Part shown: in pieces, positions 26,332-37,866 of the stretch | Position numbering within the stretch: the first letter of the stretch is position 1 | Layout: every line of letters begins with the position of its first letter | The notes under the pieces: generated by a model | Databases searched by the model: none | Told to the model about the DNA's origin: nothing | Seen by the model: only the letters and a program-made list of their open reading frames with translations | Position numbers and translations under genes: made by a program | Assembly: GCA_029204225.1 (NCBI GenBank) | Contig: CM055100.1 | Span: 52,592,875-52,656,874 of the forward strand | DNA length: 64,000 bases | Origin: Diphasiastrum complanatum | Lineage: Eukaryota; Streptophyta; Lycopodiopsida; Lycopodiales; Lycopodiaceae | Reading direction: 5' to 3'

Positions 26332-28108
26332 CTGTAACAACAAGGTTGTCAGCTGAATAAAAAGAGCAATGTACAAAACTTCACAGCAACCATACTGTAA
26401 GAAATATGAGCAATGTTCAGAACTGTACAGCAAGTAGAGTGCATGTTATGAGCAACTAATCTCTTCATAGAAGCCTCCAATCAAAAAATTGCAATTTCCA
26501 AATGGATGTCATGTGACCCAAAATTACATTCCATGTTTTCATGCTTTAACCAATTTTTGCGATATTTGAAGGACAAAAACAGTATGTGTATATCAATCAA
26601 AAACATTTACGACCTACTAATTATTATTATTGCAAAACAATTTACTATCGTTAACTCTACAGAGTCTACAGCAAGGACCTCTGCATATACATCACTCATC
26701 ATGCACTCAATTTTACAAAATGTACTCATTGGGAAAACAAGCTTTAGGACTATGGAAGACTATGGAAGGCATTCTGTACCAAAAAGAATCCATGCCTTAT
26801 TACATACAATAGACATACAACCTTCAAGTACATGCAAAGAAATACAATATTTGGATCATTATTCTGCTCCCAACAAAAGCTTTCACATGTAGCCTTACAT
26901 GCTACCAATTATATGTTGGAACTACATGAATTTTCTTATGTTGTAGGAGGGCGCATTTTTCCTATATAGGAAACTTGTGGACCAAGGCAAATCATTGCAT
27001 GAAGAGAGAAAGTGCATGCTTAGCATGTGGGACACCTATTTCACCTACTTAGCATGTGGGACACCTATTTCACCTACTTTCGACACTTGGAAGCCATGTA
27101 CATCACATATCATTTGTTTCCAATCTATAAATGATACCTCCTCCTCCTAGATGGGCGCACTATTGGAGAGAGAGAGATTTCTTCTCACATATGGTCTTGT
27201 GATTTGCTTTTTGTGGTAGAATCTCTTGCTAATTAATGCTAGTGTAATGCTATCCTAGATTAGTGTCTTGTTGGATCTGATTTATTGCTTTGTATTCTTG
27301 CTAATGTAAAGTTCTTCTTGCTGGAAATTCATGGACAGCAAGCATTCGTGATCCAATCGACCCAATTGGAGGAGCAATTTCCAGGATTAATGATGTTAGA
27401 ATGCTCCTTATAGCATATACTATCATTTTAGTTTGTGTAGCGAGTTTCTGACGGAAGTTTCATGCAAATTTCTGCTCGCATCCTCTTCATCTTGCTCGCT
27501 GCCCTCCATAGCCAGCAGATCCGATTACTTCAAAAGTTTGATCTATTCATTGCATGTCGACAAAATTACAATTTGCTACCAATTTCCGTTTGCATGTGCA
27601 AGTACTAATCCATTGCATGCATGCCTCTAGAATTCTTCAGATTGCTTGCATGTTTCCACAGTTGCTTGCATGTTAATTGCATGTCACTGTATTTGCTTGC
27701 ATGTTGATTGCATGTCACTGTATTTGATCTATTTTGAGTTGTAGAAGACCATCGAGGATTCCTAAGTTGATAAACTTCGATTTAACGATCCTTTCTATCT
27801 CTATTTTCAATTCTATAACAGTTACTCAAAAAACATGATATACCACCATATCTAGATTGTTGTTTCTGATTACCATTGTGAGATATTGTTAGTTGCTCAA
27901 AATACCCTAAGTATATGAATATGTTCTTCAATCCAAATTACAAATATAATAAAGAAAATAAATTACCATATGGCATCAAGAACATAAGATAATAGGTCAC
28001 ACTGTTCCTTCTTACAATTTCAATTACATTCTATCTAATATGTAATCTTTAAGCCAATTAACATATAAATTACATCTGCAACTATCCAGTTTGCTGTGGA
28101 GCACTGAC
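26332..28108. other. Kelch intron between exons a and b, with short tandem duplications
   Basis: The 1,777-nt intron contains a direct duplication of CTTAGCATGTGGGACACCTA (two units about 30 bp apart, 27017-27076) and a 31-bp tandem duplication containing GCTTGCATGTT(A/G)ATTGCAT (27664-27725). From 26914 (TGTTGGAACTACATG) to about 27400 there is a possible solo LTR with a CAAT/TATA pair near 27120 (CCAATCTATAAATG), but its ends are not established. Confidence 0.4.
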
Positions 28109-28276
28109 CTGTGTTAAGAACATAAAGGTCATTGAAGTATATGTCTTCCAAATTCTCTTTAGCTTTTCCACATCCACCAAACACATACAGGTCCTGACCA
28201 ACAAGTGCAGCACTGTGTCCTTCTCGAGCAGCAGGTCCTTCCCCATTCACGGTTGGTTTTGACCATGTGTTAGTTG
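28109..28276 (-). CDS. Kelch gene exon a: one Kelch repeat
   Basis: The exon has 168 nt (56 codons). Its acceptor is CTGTGCAG and its donor G|GTCAGT, both phase 1. It encodes a Kelch repeat with TNTWSKPTVNGEGPAAREGH, then LYVFGG and NDLYVLNT. The (R/E)GHS step, the hydrophobic-GG doublet and the DLYVL strand are the standard repeat landmarks. A LINE 3' end begins about 75 bp upstream of the acceptor, inside the preceding intron. Earlier Kelch repeats must lie further upstream, outside what I could find. Confidence 0.88.
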
Positions 28277-28321
28277 CTGCACAGATCATAATGTATGGAG
28301 ATCCTTCCAAAGTCAGCAGAG

Positions 28322-28352
28322 CGCTCGCTCGCTCGCTCGCTCGCTCTCTCTC
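28322..28352 (+). repeat. (CGCT)n and short (CT)n microsatellite
   Basis: Six CGCT units pass into (CT)n immediately before the 5' junction of the following LINE end. It may be the remains of the insertion target. Confidence 0.8.
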
Positions 28353-28460
28353 TCAAGTTTTCTTTCATTACTGTTTCGGAGACATTTCATATGCTCCCAC
28401 ATACTTGATATGTACATTTACTAGTCTTATATGCCTTTTGGCATAGAAAAGACATTAATA

Positions 28461-28513
<53 letters not shown>
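28353..28513 (+). mobile_element. LINE alpha 3' end, about 160 bp, with (TC)n tail
   Basis: Only the final part of the 3' UTR (from CTTTCATTACTGTTTCGGAG), both hairpins, the terminal motif and a (TC)n tail (28464-28513) are present. A CT microsatellite precedes it. It is antisense to the Kelch gene and ends about 75 bp before the acceptor of Kelch exon a (in gene direction). Confidence 0.85.
28431..28464 (+). other. LINE 3'-end hairpin (alpha)
   Basis: ATGCC-TTTT-GGCAT, 6 nt (AGAAAA), GACATTAATAAAGC. Confidence 0.85.
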
Positions 28514-28517
<4 letters not shown>

Positions 28518-29753
28518 GTTGCCCATTCTTAGCTGCTCACGTTTTTTTTCACTTGATATGTTCCCTTCATGTAAGTGAACAAGGTGCAAATGACATAACA
28601 TGCTGACCTACAGTGGACAGCACAAGAGAACCACTCAATTATTCTCGTGAATGTAAACCACAATAACCATGACGAGCACAAATCCACAGCACCCAGATAA
28701 AGAAGAGACGAACACATTCTTCTGAACACACTATGCATGACCTGTTAGAGGATCGAGTTGCAAGCTTAATAATACACAGGACATCAACTCTCTAAGAATT
28801 CAGGTATAATATGAGGTCAATGGCACCTTATGGCAAGTATCTACTATAGCCTAGATGGACAGTCTTCTGCACAAACTGTTTGGCCCTTTCCAATCATCTA
28901 TCTGACCACTTTCTGTGAAAAATTGTACTCTTCCACTCTCAGCCTCCTAGCATGTACGTAAGCACTGATCTATTCTTTCAACTGGGACCCATTCTCTTTC
29001 AGTCTTCAATATTAGTGTTACTCAAAACACCTGCCTCCAGTTCTGAACACATTGACAAGCAAAGCTTCACTTTGTAAAAAAGCTGGCAGCAAATGATGAT
29101 CATGTAACAACCTTAAACTACAAACATCGTATGAAGAACATGATAGCAAAGCTACTGCTAGGATTAAGGCTAAGATCCCCTGTCCTTCTTAAAAGCCTAC
29201 ATGTTTCTAGAAAGGCCTCAGTCCATCTCAATAAGCTGTGCTGATAGCCCTTAACTTGATTAATGGGGCCATTCGTAAAAGCACTGAACTAGGGACCAAC
29301 AGAGGCCCAGCAATGTCGTCTGTCAGAAAGTCCTTAAACTTTCCATGCTATACACCTTCAAAGGTGAGCTCTCAGCGTATGAAAGACCACATGAAAAATT
29401 GAATTGAATGAGTTAGCCCGTAAAGTGGTAAGGTAAAAGGATATAGATTGTAGTGATTGTCATGCTAAATAGTGGCTCAAAAACCTGCTATAAAGCTATT
29501 GCTGATGATGCCTGTATAGCAAATGCAGGTGCTCTGGCATCATCCTGAATAAGGAAATTATGTGCAAAAACATCAATGAGCTCTAATCACGCCTCATCGA
29601 TTGTATTTCCATCCCATAGTACCAAACAGCTCTGGGCCGCCTGAACAATGTCCAGCCCGAGTGGCCAAACAATAAAATGTCATTCACGAGAGATGTCATT
29701 TTATGGTCAGCCGTAACTGCATCCCTGAGTTGTTCCAAGTTAGCCACTATTGT
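28514..29753. other. Sequence without recognisable gene
   Basis: AT-rich DNA, possibly intron of the Kelch gene. No upstream Kelch exon (no reverse-complement VFGG or RDSH coding) was found by eye. Confidence 0.4.
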
Positions 29754-29758
29754 GGAAC

Positions 29759-30185
29759 TGTTAAAAGTAATAATGTTAGTTTCCCATAGGTTACTTTGAC
29801 CCAAAAGGTCGAGACTTGTGTAACCATGGGTTAAGTTTATTATTTAGACCATGTTAAGTCAGTTTTAGTTGAGTTGGACCCAATTTTGGTCCAGTAGTAA
29901 TTCGTGGGTCCAAGTAAAGTCTAATTATGTTAAGGGACCCTATCTCGACTTTTGGGGGTGCCCTATAATTAATAGTGGGTCGTGGAAGGTTCTAGAACTT
30001 AGAGTTTGGAAGAGTCTAGGCCCTTGGAAGGCCTATTTATATGTACTCTTTGTTCATTTGTAATTCATTCCCTTTCAAGCATTGCTATTACTTTCTCTCT
30101 CCTTGAGGGCGCCTAACCCTCTCCCTCTTCTTCTTGTATATGGAGATTGAATGTTAGAAGGATCTTGGCACTTTGATTTCCTACA
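29759..30185 (+). repeat. 5' LTR of the 3.0-kb element
   Basis: 427 bp, TG...CA. A TATTTATATG stretch near 30040 is a plausible promoter box, followed by a CT-rich leader and GAGGGCGCC. TSD on its left is GGAAC. Confidence 0.9.
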
Positions 30186-30993
30186 TGGTATCAGAGCCAT
30201 GGATCTTCTATGCTTGATTTAGACGTCCTACCAAAAGAGATCGTCTTCACTTAGGGATCACAAAAATTCAGCACCTTTGCTGATTTTTTGGAGTGAAGAT
30301 CCGTTTCTCGACTCTTTTCCGTTTTAACAAGATTTTGGGCTCCCAAAAATCAGGTTGTTGTTTGCTGATTTTTCAGGTTGCAGGAAGGCGCCATTAATTA
30401 TCTTCTTCGGGGCTTCTTTTAGGTCGCCCACATCCATGTAGGTTTATCCTACTTCCGTTGGTCCGCTGTTGCCCTGTTTTTCAAATTTGCTCCTTTGCAG
30501 GAGGGCGCCCATCTACAAGCAATTTCTATTCTTCTGATTTGGCTGAAAAATCAGCACCCTTGCTGATTTTACAAAGTGAAGATCCGCTTCTTTTTGCTTG
30601 TTTCCAGGCGTGGAAGAAGGCGCTAATTTTTTTGTGATGATCCGATCACATTTCGAGGCTGAAAATTGGACAGCATATTACCATTTGTAGGGTGTTGCAA
30701 CAGCCCTATCCGTGTGTGTATTGTTCACGCTTTTTGGCAAGAAAGAAGGGTTCCAAAAAAAGCTTTGTTGGAGGCTAACCTAATTCTTTGCTTGCTAGTT
30801 TTTGAGTTTGTAATGCAATTTCAGGCTGAAATTTTCAGCACACAAGGCTTGTAGGAGGGCGAGTTCCTACATCCATCTAATGTGTGGTTTCGACACATTC
30901 CGGTGCTGATTTGTCAGATTTGATACTTGCTGGTTTTTGTGTCTTTTAGGGCACATTTAGGGTTTAAAAAATTGATCTTCTTGGCTGGTTCTT

Positions 30994-32157
30994 ATGGCAA
31001 GAGATTTGGGAGCAATTCGTACTTATTCAGGTGAAGATATGTTGGATGACACCAACTATTCTTCATGGAGTTGCAAGCTGAGGTTTTGCATCGACGTGAT
31101 GATCAAAATTTTATCGGTAACAAGATCTATCTTATATCATTTGAGATTTTACAAGACCTCTAAAAGTGCTTGGGAAACATTTTTAAAGATGTACCGAATA
31201 AAGGATTCATCATCATGCTTTCTCCTCTCTACTTCATCCTCTTTGAAGGTAGAAGAGCAAAGTCATGCAAAGTTTGATCATTGTCTTTCTACAAGTACAA
31301 GTTTGCATCAGAATGTTGGTATGGTAGAGCATTCTTCTTCTCTTGAGCCATTTGTTGCAAATGATGGATGCATTAGTGAAGAACTTTATGAGCAAGCTTC
31401 TCAAGATAATGTTTTGGAAAAGGCTGAAATCAAGCATTCTTTGAAGCCATTTTGTACTAATGGAGGAGGGGAAAAAATCATGTCAATTAGTACATTGGTT
31501 CAAAGTGGCGTGTTGCTGGATTTTTTGGGTGTTCAAAGTGGCAAGTTGTTGGTTTTTTTCTTGAAGATGGTGGACACTAGATTCAGCCATGGTTTATTGA
31601 TCATTTTCAGCCTATGTTACATCGTGAGCATCCTATTATGCATCGGGAATGGCCTGCGGAAGGTTTTAAGACAGCAAGGTCCACATTTGGAACACTTTGG
31701 ACAGCAAAGTGTTGGTGATTTTGTGGCCGTTGGACAGCCAACTACAACCTCTTGTTGGTTGTCCGAGTCTTTGCGGGATAGCAAAGCATCTTTTTACCTT
31801 GGAGGAAACACACATGCCTCACCAAAATCAATACCTTATGCTGATTTTCCTATTTTGATGCTTACTTCTTATGATGACGGTGTTGTCTTACCTAGTGTTG
31901 GTGAGCAGATCATTGATAGTAAGATTCGGGAGGATGTGATGGTAAAAGAGTATCATACTCTTCTTTATGTTTCTTGTGGTAAGAAGACTTATGGAATCAT
32001 GTGGGAACCATTGATGGATTGCAAATCCATATTTCGGCTTGTGGCTAGTTTTTTGGTTACTTACTTTGGATGGAGCATGCTTGTCTTCACTCTTCGACTT
32101 GATGCTACCGCACTTCGTATTCTACATCTCTTCTACATCGGGCATGATTGGGGCTGA
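30994..32157 (+). CDS. 387-codon ORF of the non-autonomous LTR element
   Basis: The ORF starts MARDLGAIRTYSGEDMLDDT then NYSSWSCKLRFCIDVMI, which resembles the N-terminus of copia gag (a conserved Y/F-L-D-NY-W-K pattern of the DUF4219/UBN2 type), and KTSKSAWETFLKMY is a second gag-like phrase. After about residue 80 I recognise nothing: there is no zinc knuckle, protease, integrase or RT. The remainder contains Ser-rich stretches, one hydrophobic segment around residue 200 (LLIIFSLCYIVSILLCIG, possibly membrane-spanning) and GQQSVGDFVAVGQ. The uninterrupted length over 1.16 kb in otherwise decayed surroundings suggests youth or coding selection; neither can be shown here. Confidence 0.55.
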   Translation: MARDLGAIRTYSGEDMLDDTNYSSWSCKLRFCIDVMIKILSVTRSILYHLRFYKTSKSAWETFLKMYRIKDSSSCFLLSTSSSLKVEEQSHAKFDHCLSTSTSLHQNVGMVEHSSSLEPFVANDGCISEELYEQASQDNVLEKAEIKHSLKPFCTNGGGEKIMSISTLVQSGVLLDFLGVQSGKLLVFFLKMVDTRFSHGLLIIFSLCYIVSILLCIGNGLRKVLRQQGPHLEHFGQQSVGDFVAVGQPTTTSCWLSESLRDSKASFYLGGNTHASPKSIPYADFPILMLTSYDDGVVLPSVGEQIIDSKIREDVMVKEYHTLLYVSCGKKTYGIMWEPLMDCKSIFRLVASFLVTYFGWSMLVFTLRLDATALRILHLFYIGHDWG

Positions 32158-32344
32158 GATTTCGGCTACTTCGACTACTTCAAGCTGAAGTTTTTTTTGG
32201 CGGCATTAAGCTTGGACAGCAAGCTACATCTTTTCTTTTTCGGCTACATGGAGTTTTGGGCAGCATGCAACACTTTGCATTTTTGTTGCAATTTTTCATA
32301 CTTCATGTCATGTTATGTTTTTTTACATTATCATTTAAGGAGGG

Positions 32345-32778
32345 TGTTAGAAGTAATAAATGATAATGTTAGTTTCCCATAGGTTACTTTGACCCAAAAG
32401 GTCGAGACTTGTGTAACCATGGGTTAGGTTTATTATTTAGACCATGTTAAGTCAGTTTTAGTTGAGTTGGACCCAATTTTGGTCCAGTAGTAATTTGTGG
32501 GTCCAAGTAAAGTCTAATTATGTTAAGGGACCCTATCTCGACTTTTGGGGGTGCCCTATAATTAATAGTGGGTCGTGGAAGGTTCTAGAACTTAGAGTTT
32601 GGAAGAGTCTAGGCCCTTGGAAGGCCTATTTATATGTACTCTTTGTTCATTTGTAATTCATTCCCTTTCAAGCATTGCTACTACTTTCTCTCTCCTTGAG
32701 GGCGCCTAACCCTCTCCCTCTTCTTCTTGTATATGGAGATTGAATGTTAGAAGGATCTTGGCACTTTGATTTCCTACA
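32345..32778 (+). repeat. 3' LTR of the 3.0-kb element
   Basis: 434 bp, TG...CA, with the polypurine stretch AAGGAGGG just upstream and TSD GGAAC on its right. It differs from the 5' LTR by an internal 7-bp insertion near the left end and a few substitutions. Confidence 0.9.
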
Positions 32779-32783
32779 GGAAC

Positions 32784-33236
32784 AAGGTTGCCCCAGACTA
32801 TGAATGTGGCCACAGTTATTCAGCCTTCAAAATCCAACACCCAGTGCATCTCCACTATATCACGGCCGCCTCTGTCTTTCGAGCGCCACAAATGGCAAAA
32901 AGCCTACTAGGTGATCGCAAGAGATGTAGCCACATGAAAATCCCTAGGTGAAGTTATCCCCAGGTGCAGTTACAAGTTATCATGATTCACTTCAATAAGA
33001 AGAATCCCTCATATAAATGTATTTCTTCTTTTACAGTTGGGAGGAATTTGGTGCACTTATTAACCCTAGAATTACTACGAGTATCCGTGCAGCAACTAAA
33101 TGATTTAACGAGCCATTTGAAGTTTCACGATACTATATAGTTTATACTTTTACACATGCATGGCTTAATCTTTGAGACAAGCATATGACAACAACAAGAT
33201 CAACTAGGTAGCTATCTTGAGTTGGCCCAAACACGA
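32784..33236. other. Sequence without recognisable gene
   Basis: The first 170 bp continue the sequence left of the LTR element after removal of one GGAAC. No coding match. Confidence 0.4.
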
Positions 33237-34010
33237 AAGGGAAACAACCCAAAGGCAAGGGGCGTCAAGACAGGTTGCAGCGACCATTTCCGAGTTTCAC
33301 ATGCAAAGGCCAAGTGCAAGTCAGAGCTGCACCCCTTGGGAGCAACGATCCAACAACACACGTTGCAAGTTTCTACGCGCCAGAGCCCAAGGCTACGGTA
33401 GGTCAAGGCATCCTCCTCTCGAGCACCAATCCAACAACTTGCACAACGAGCTCCAACGCACGGAAGACAAGGGCAAGGTGGGTCGAACATCCTCTAGGAC
33501 GTTGATCAAACAACCCAAACGACAAGTTTTGACGTATGTCGAAGTCCCACAACAAGGTGAATCCAACACATCGTGGAGCGTCAACATTCAACAACCCACG
33601 CCGCAAGTTGTGGCGCGCCAAAGCCAAAGGCAAGGTGGGTCAAGGCCGCCTCCTCTAGAGCACTTCAGCAACCTGCATGTTGAGCTCGAATGCGTGGAAG
33701 ACAAGTGCAAGGTGGGTCAAGGCACACCGCGGAGTGAAAAGCCAACAACTCGCACGATGCACCTTGGACGTGCAAAAGCCAACAACAGGGCAGGCTGCAC
33801 ATTTGGGACCTGACCCAATGACATACATCACCACTCCTAACACATGAAAACCGAGGACAAGGTTGGTCAACGCCTCCTCTAGGACACCAATCTGACATGC
33901 AAAAGCTGAGGGAGAGCAGGGCTGAGCCACATTCATTAAGACACACAACAAGCAACTTGCCCAACACGTTTCGATGTGCACAACCTGAGGGCAAGGTGGC
34001 TCATGACTTA
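33237..34010 (+). repeat. Degenerate tandem repeat, about 78-bp unit, roughly ten units
   Basis: A core resembling GGCAAGGTGGGTCAAGGC recurs near 33397, 33477, 33556, 33634, 33711, 33789, 33861, 33920 and 33995, mostly 75-80 bp apart, with weaker units at about 33259 and 33319. Between cores are repeated words such as CCAACAACTTGCAC, GAGCTC(C/G)AA and CTCCTCTAG. Long open frames in several phases over this stretch are a by-product of the repeat. It is GC-richer than its surroundings. Confidence 0.75.
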
Positions 34011-34551
34011 TTTCATAGGTCCAGCTATAGCTTCTGAACCAGGTTCTGAATTAATGGATGCCACGAAAACTCAGGGAAAGGTAAAGTTGCAGCCATAGGA
34101 GCGTCGAATGCCATCTTTTTCCGATTTCCCTACGGTTCCCCACACAGCGAGCTGGACTCACATGCAGAGTTGGGGATGGCTGAGCACAAGCCACATGGCG
34201 TGATCCCACTGCACCTGGGCTGGCTCTCCAACACCAACGAGCCACATTCGCACACCCACGTTTCCAACCGACACCTTGCATCCAGCACCATGGGTGCCAA
34301 CACTAGAAGTTCCCATACTATGTCCAATGGCAAGGTCTGTCAGAACACCAACTTTCTCATACAAGTAACCCAAGACAAGATTCCTATTGTGATGAAAAAA
34401 TAGCCAAACACATGAGAGAGAGAGAACACAAGTGATGGAAACTCCAACTATGCCCCATTGCAAATGAGGTAGGGCGCCGTACATACTTATAAACTTTGGG
34501 CTATGCCGAAAAGCAAAAGCAAATACAGAATCAACCTAGAAGCAATTGCCT
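34011..34551. other. Sequence without recognisable gene
   Basis: No family match on either strand. Open frames here are short and overlap in all phases. GAGAGAGAGAA at 34413 is a short purine run near the 5' junction of the following LINE. Confidence 0.35.
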
Positions 34552-36177
34552 TGACCTTGGTCTCCGACGACGATCAGTAGATGCGGAGGGTCCAGTTACT
34601 GCATATGGGGAGCAGATGCTTTAGTTGGGCGAGGCTCATGATGGCCATTTATAATGGCTTACTGCAGTGGCCTGATTCAAGTGACTATACTTGTTTTCCA
34701 CACAGCGGGGGACGTAGTGTTGTTGACTATTTCATGGGATTGCCGTCTCTCCTCCCCTCCATTTCATCCTTCCTGGTTCACTGCACCACCCTATCTGACC
34801 ATTCATACCTCTCTCTCTCTATTGGCCTTCTTCACACCCCATATACTAGTATGTTAACCCCTATCGAGAAGACCATATATCGCTATAACCCTCAAAACAC
34901 TCCTCTGTACAAGGAAGCCTTATCTGAGCTGCTGACTCATTTCCCATACGAACACACTTTAGCGGACTAGTCTCTTTTTCTTGTCCAGACCATGCATACC
35001 GCTGCATCCCTTGCTTTCCCATCCCCATGGCCCAAGCACTTACGAGGGTGTCGGCCACATAACCCCTGGTATGACCACGAATGTAACCAACTTCACCTGA
35101 ACTTGGTCCATGCACGCTGCCACCTTCCCCATCCGGTAAAGTACTTATCTCACATTTACCGTAGAACCACCCGAAAAAAGAAAATTACATACGAAATCGG
35201 CTAGGGAAAGAAGATGATTGACCTTCTCTTTAGCTCTTCGTCGCGATCATTTTGGAAAAAATTCCTTTCACGAGCACCTCCACCCCGGATCACAGATCTT
35301 AGCACATGGGTGACTTATGCCACATCACTGTACACTGTACCTGACGCACCACCACTTCACACACACCCATGCACATGCACCTCTGATATTTTCTCTCCTA
35401 CATAGTAGAAGAGGCCATCGACCGATTAAACCTACATAAAGCCAAAGACTATGAGATCCGAGGGAGGTATTATTGCTTGTTTCGAGATCACCCAGTCACA
35501 CTCTCTACCTTGATATCATATGAGGACCCCAGATGTGTTGCACTAATGATCCGAGAGATGTTACATCTGCGTATGGCGAGGCTAGACGTTGACACCCTCC
35601 CCTTGATCCAGTTGAGCATACAGGAGTGTTTATCCCGTCGGAGACAGTTATGATCAAAATCTCAGGTGTTGAATCAATGAAGCATAAAAGACAGCAATAG
35701 ACTAAAGCCCTACAAGCAATAGACAAGACAATAGGTTCTCCCACGAAGAGCCCAAGCAATACCAATCAATAATCTGAAAAATGAGTGTACAAATGCCACT
35801 ATAAATACCCTACCTAAAATAGGAATTCAAAAGTAAAGGGAGGCAAAATGTGGAGGGAAAATAGTGCGCCCTCCTACGGGCCCCCACTTCACATATAACC
35901 ATATAATAAGGGCCCAAGGCTAGTCAATGTCATAAAAAAGGACCCAGTGCGGGTCATAAGCATATAAAAAGGCTCTGGGGCCTGTACATGACTAATATAA
36001 AATGCGTAACCAGAAATATATATAACCAACAGTAAATGTAAAGAGGCCTACGGAATATATGCAGAGTAGCCCAGTAGGCCTGTATCCTGTAGTCCGTAAC
36101 TCTCCCTGGCTATAAAGAACATTGCCCCCAATGTAGGCAAAATAAGATAAGAACCAGTGCCAGAGAAAAATACTGCA

Positions 36178-36564
36178 TCAAGATATCCCATCTGAGAAAG
36201 GAACATCAAGAGAAGCCGGAGCATCCCGAGAAGCAATGGTAGCTGCAAGTGATCGAGCCTGATCAACCAGGATAGGGGTATGATAAAAAACATCAATGGG
36301 CTCCCATGTAGCCTCCTCAATAGGACGACCATCCCACTGGACCAAAAACTGAACTTGCCGATGGCGACGACTATGCAATAAGCGCACCTGTAAAATAGCA
36401 ACTGGCAGGAATGGAAAAAGCTTTGGAACTGTAGGAAATGAGGAATCTCGAGGAGCATCATCCTCAATAGCAGCACGTAATAAACTGGCATGAAAGATAT
36501 CACAAGCCCGAGTAGCAGCAGGTAACTCAAGACGATATGTAACTGGACTGAGGCACTCAAGAAT
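36178..36564 (-). pseudogene. Gypsy C-terminal chromodomain
   Basis: After the GPF stop the reading continues to RRHRQVQFLVQWDGRPIEEA and TWEPIDVFYHTP, a chromodomain core (FLVQW-G-EEATWEP). Chromodomains of chromoviruses tether integrase to chromatin. It ends with a stop at 36178. Confidence 0.8.
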
Positions 36565-37866
36565 CTAAAAAGGCCCATAATAGCGCGGCGCAAGCTTCTC
36601 AGTAGAAGCAAGACCCTGTACAAAACGATGGCGAGCAAAGCGTAACCGGAGAAAAACAGTGTCTCCCTCTGCAAACTCAACATGGCGCCGATGACGATCA
36701 ACAATGGTCCTGTACCGCTGCTGAATATGCTGTAAATGAGTAGCAGCTCTAGTAATAATCTCCCGAGCACTCGAAAGATAAGATGAAATAGTAACAGGTG
36801 CATCATCTGGAGGAGCAGGTGTACCGGGTAGAACTGGTGAGTATCGATGAGCAAGCAGGAAAGGAGCAACACCTATGATGGAACTAACAGAACTGTTATA
36901 ACTATACTCAGCCAAACATAAATGCTGATCCCAATCACGACCAGAAGGAGAAACATAATGTCGTAAATAATCCTCCAATACCCGGTTAATAACCTCAGAC
37001 TGACCATCCGCAGAAGAATGATAAGCACTGCCCATAAGTATCCTAACATCCAAGATACGCATAAGCTCTGTCCAAAAACCTAATGTAAACTTGGTATCCT
37101 GATCAGTAAGTATAGATCGTGGGAGACCATGTAAGCGGAAAATCTCAGAAATAAATATACGACCACACTGCTCTGCTGTAATAGTACGTCTGACTGGTAT
37201 GAAATGAGCTTGTTTAGAAAACCTATCAACTACCACCAAACAAGAGTCATGACCACGCTGAGTACGGGGAAGACCTAAATTGAAGTCCATAGATATATCA
37301 GTCCACTGGCGGGAAAGAATAGGCCAACTTTGAAGGAGACCGCTAGGTTTTTCACGGGAATACTTGTTACGAAGGCAAAAATCACAAGTATGAATAAGGT
37401 GGGAAAGCTCACGCTTCATGGAAGGCCAATAAAAATGTTCTTTCAAACGGAACAAGGACTTCTGAAAACCAAAATGGCCACCAACAGGAGAGGAATGGGC
37501 ATCAAGAAGGAGCTGCGAACGTATGTCGAGAGTGCTGGGAATACGTAACAAACCATAGTGAAACAAACGATGATTAACAATGGAATAAACCTGGTGAGGG
37601 TGAGAGGAAGGACGAGAGGCAGACGACATAACATCACGAAAGTCTGGGGCAAAATGAGCAACTGGTTTACGAAGATGGATAGCAAGACCAAGAAACATAC
37701 GAACATCATGACCATCAGCAGGCACAGGAAATGAAAGAATAGAACAAACCTTACGAGGGTCGAGACGAACAGTACCATTAGTAACAAAGAAGCCCAAAAA
37801 CTCGATTTGTACAACAGCAAAAGAACATTTAGAACGTTTAGCATACAGATGATGAGTAACTAACAA
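36565..37866 (-). pseudogene. Gypsy RT end fused to integrase
   Basis: The 433-codon frame begins in the RT thumb (HHLYAKRSKC, EFLGFFVTNGTVRLDPRKVC), runs into MFLGLAIHLRKPVAHFAPDF where RNase H has been deleted, and then has an integrase zinc-binding domain (HSSPVGGHFGFQKSLFRLKE, CDFCLRNKYSREKPSG) and the D,D35E core: QWTDISMDFNLGLPRTQRGH, SILTDQDTKFTLGFWTELMR and SSADGQSEVINRVLEDYLRH. The end is the GPF/GPY module (APRYYGPF) followed by a stop at 36565. The integrase catalytic residues look intact. Confidence 0.85.

Larger units (their letters stand above)
29759..32778 (+). mobile_element. Non-autonomous LTR retrotransposon, 3.0 kb, TSD GGAAC
   Basis: LTRs at 29759-30185 and 32345-32778 begin TGTTA and end CTACA. 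The 5-bp target duplication GGAAC is at 29754-29758 and 32779-32783. The primer-binding site TGGTATCAGAGCC (30186-30198, initiator-Met type) follows the first LTR and a purine run AAGGAGGG precedes the second. The LTRs differ by a 7-bp indel and about three or four substitutions, so the insertion is fairly young. The interior has one long open frame and no protease, integrase or reverse transcriptase, so it must be mobilised by a partner, probably copia-type judged from the gag-like N-terminus. Confidence 0.93.

Noticed and set aside
30186-30198. tRNA-like word TGGTATCAGAGCC (also at 16144, 38920, 42442, 58889)
   Set aside because: It is the initiator-Met primer-binding site next to LTRs, not part of a tRNA gene; no cloverleaf is present.
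33217-33994. Several overlapping open frames of 60-198 codons on both strands
   Set aside because: They coincide with the degenerate 78-bp tandem repeat, whose GC-rich unit lacks stops; no family match.
33237-34010. CRISPR-like array
   Set aside because: Units are diverged head-to-tail repeats without unique spacers, and the context is eukaryotic.
34158-34484. 108-codon minus open frame with a hydrophobic N-terminus
   Set aside because: Overlaps other frames in different phases and has no recognisable domain, splice context or homologue in the window.
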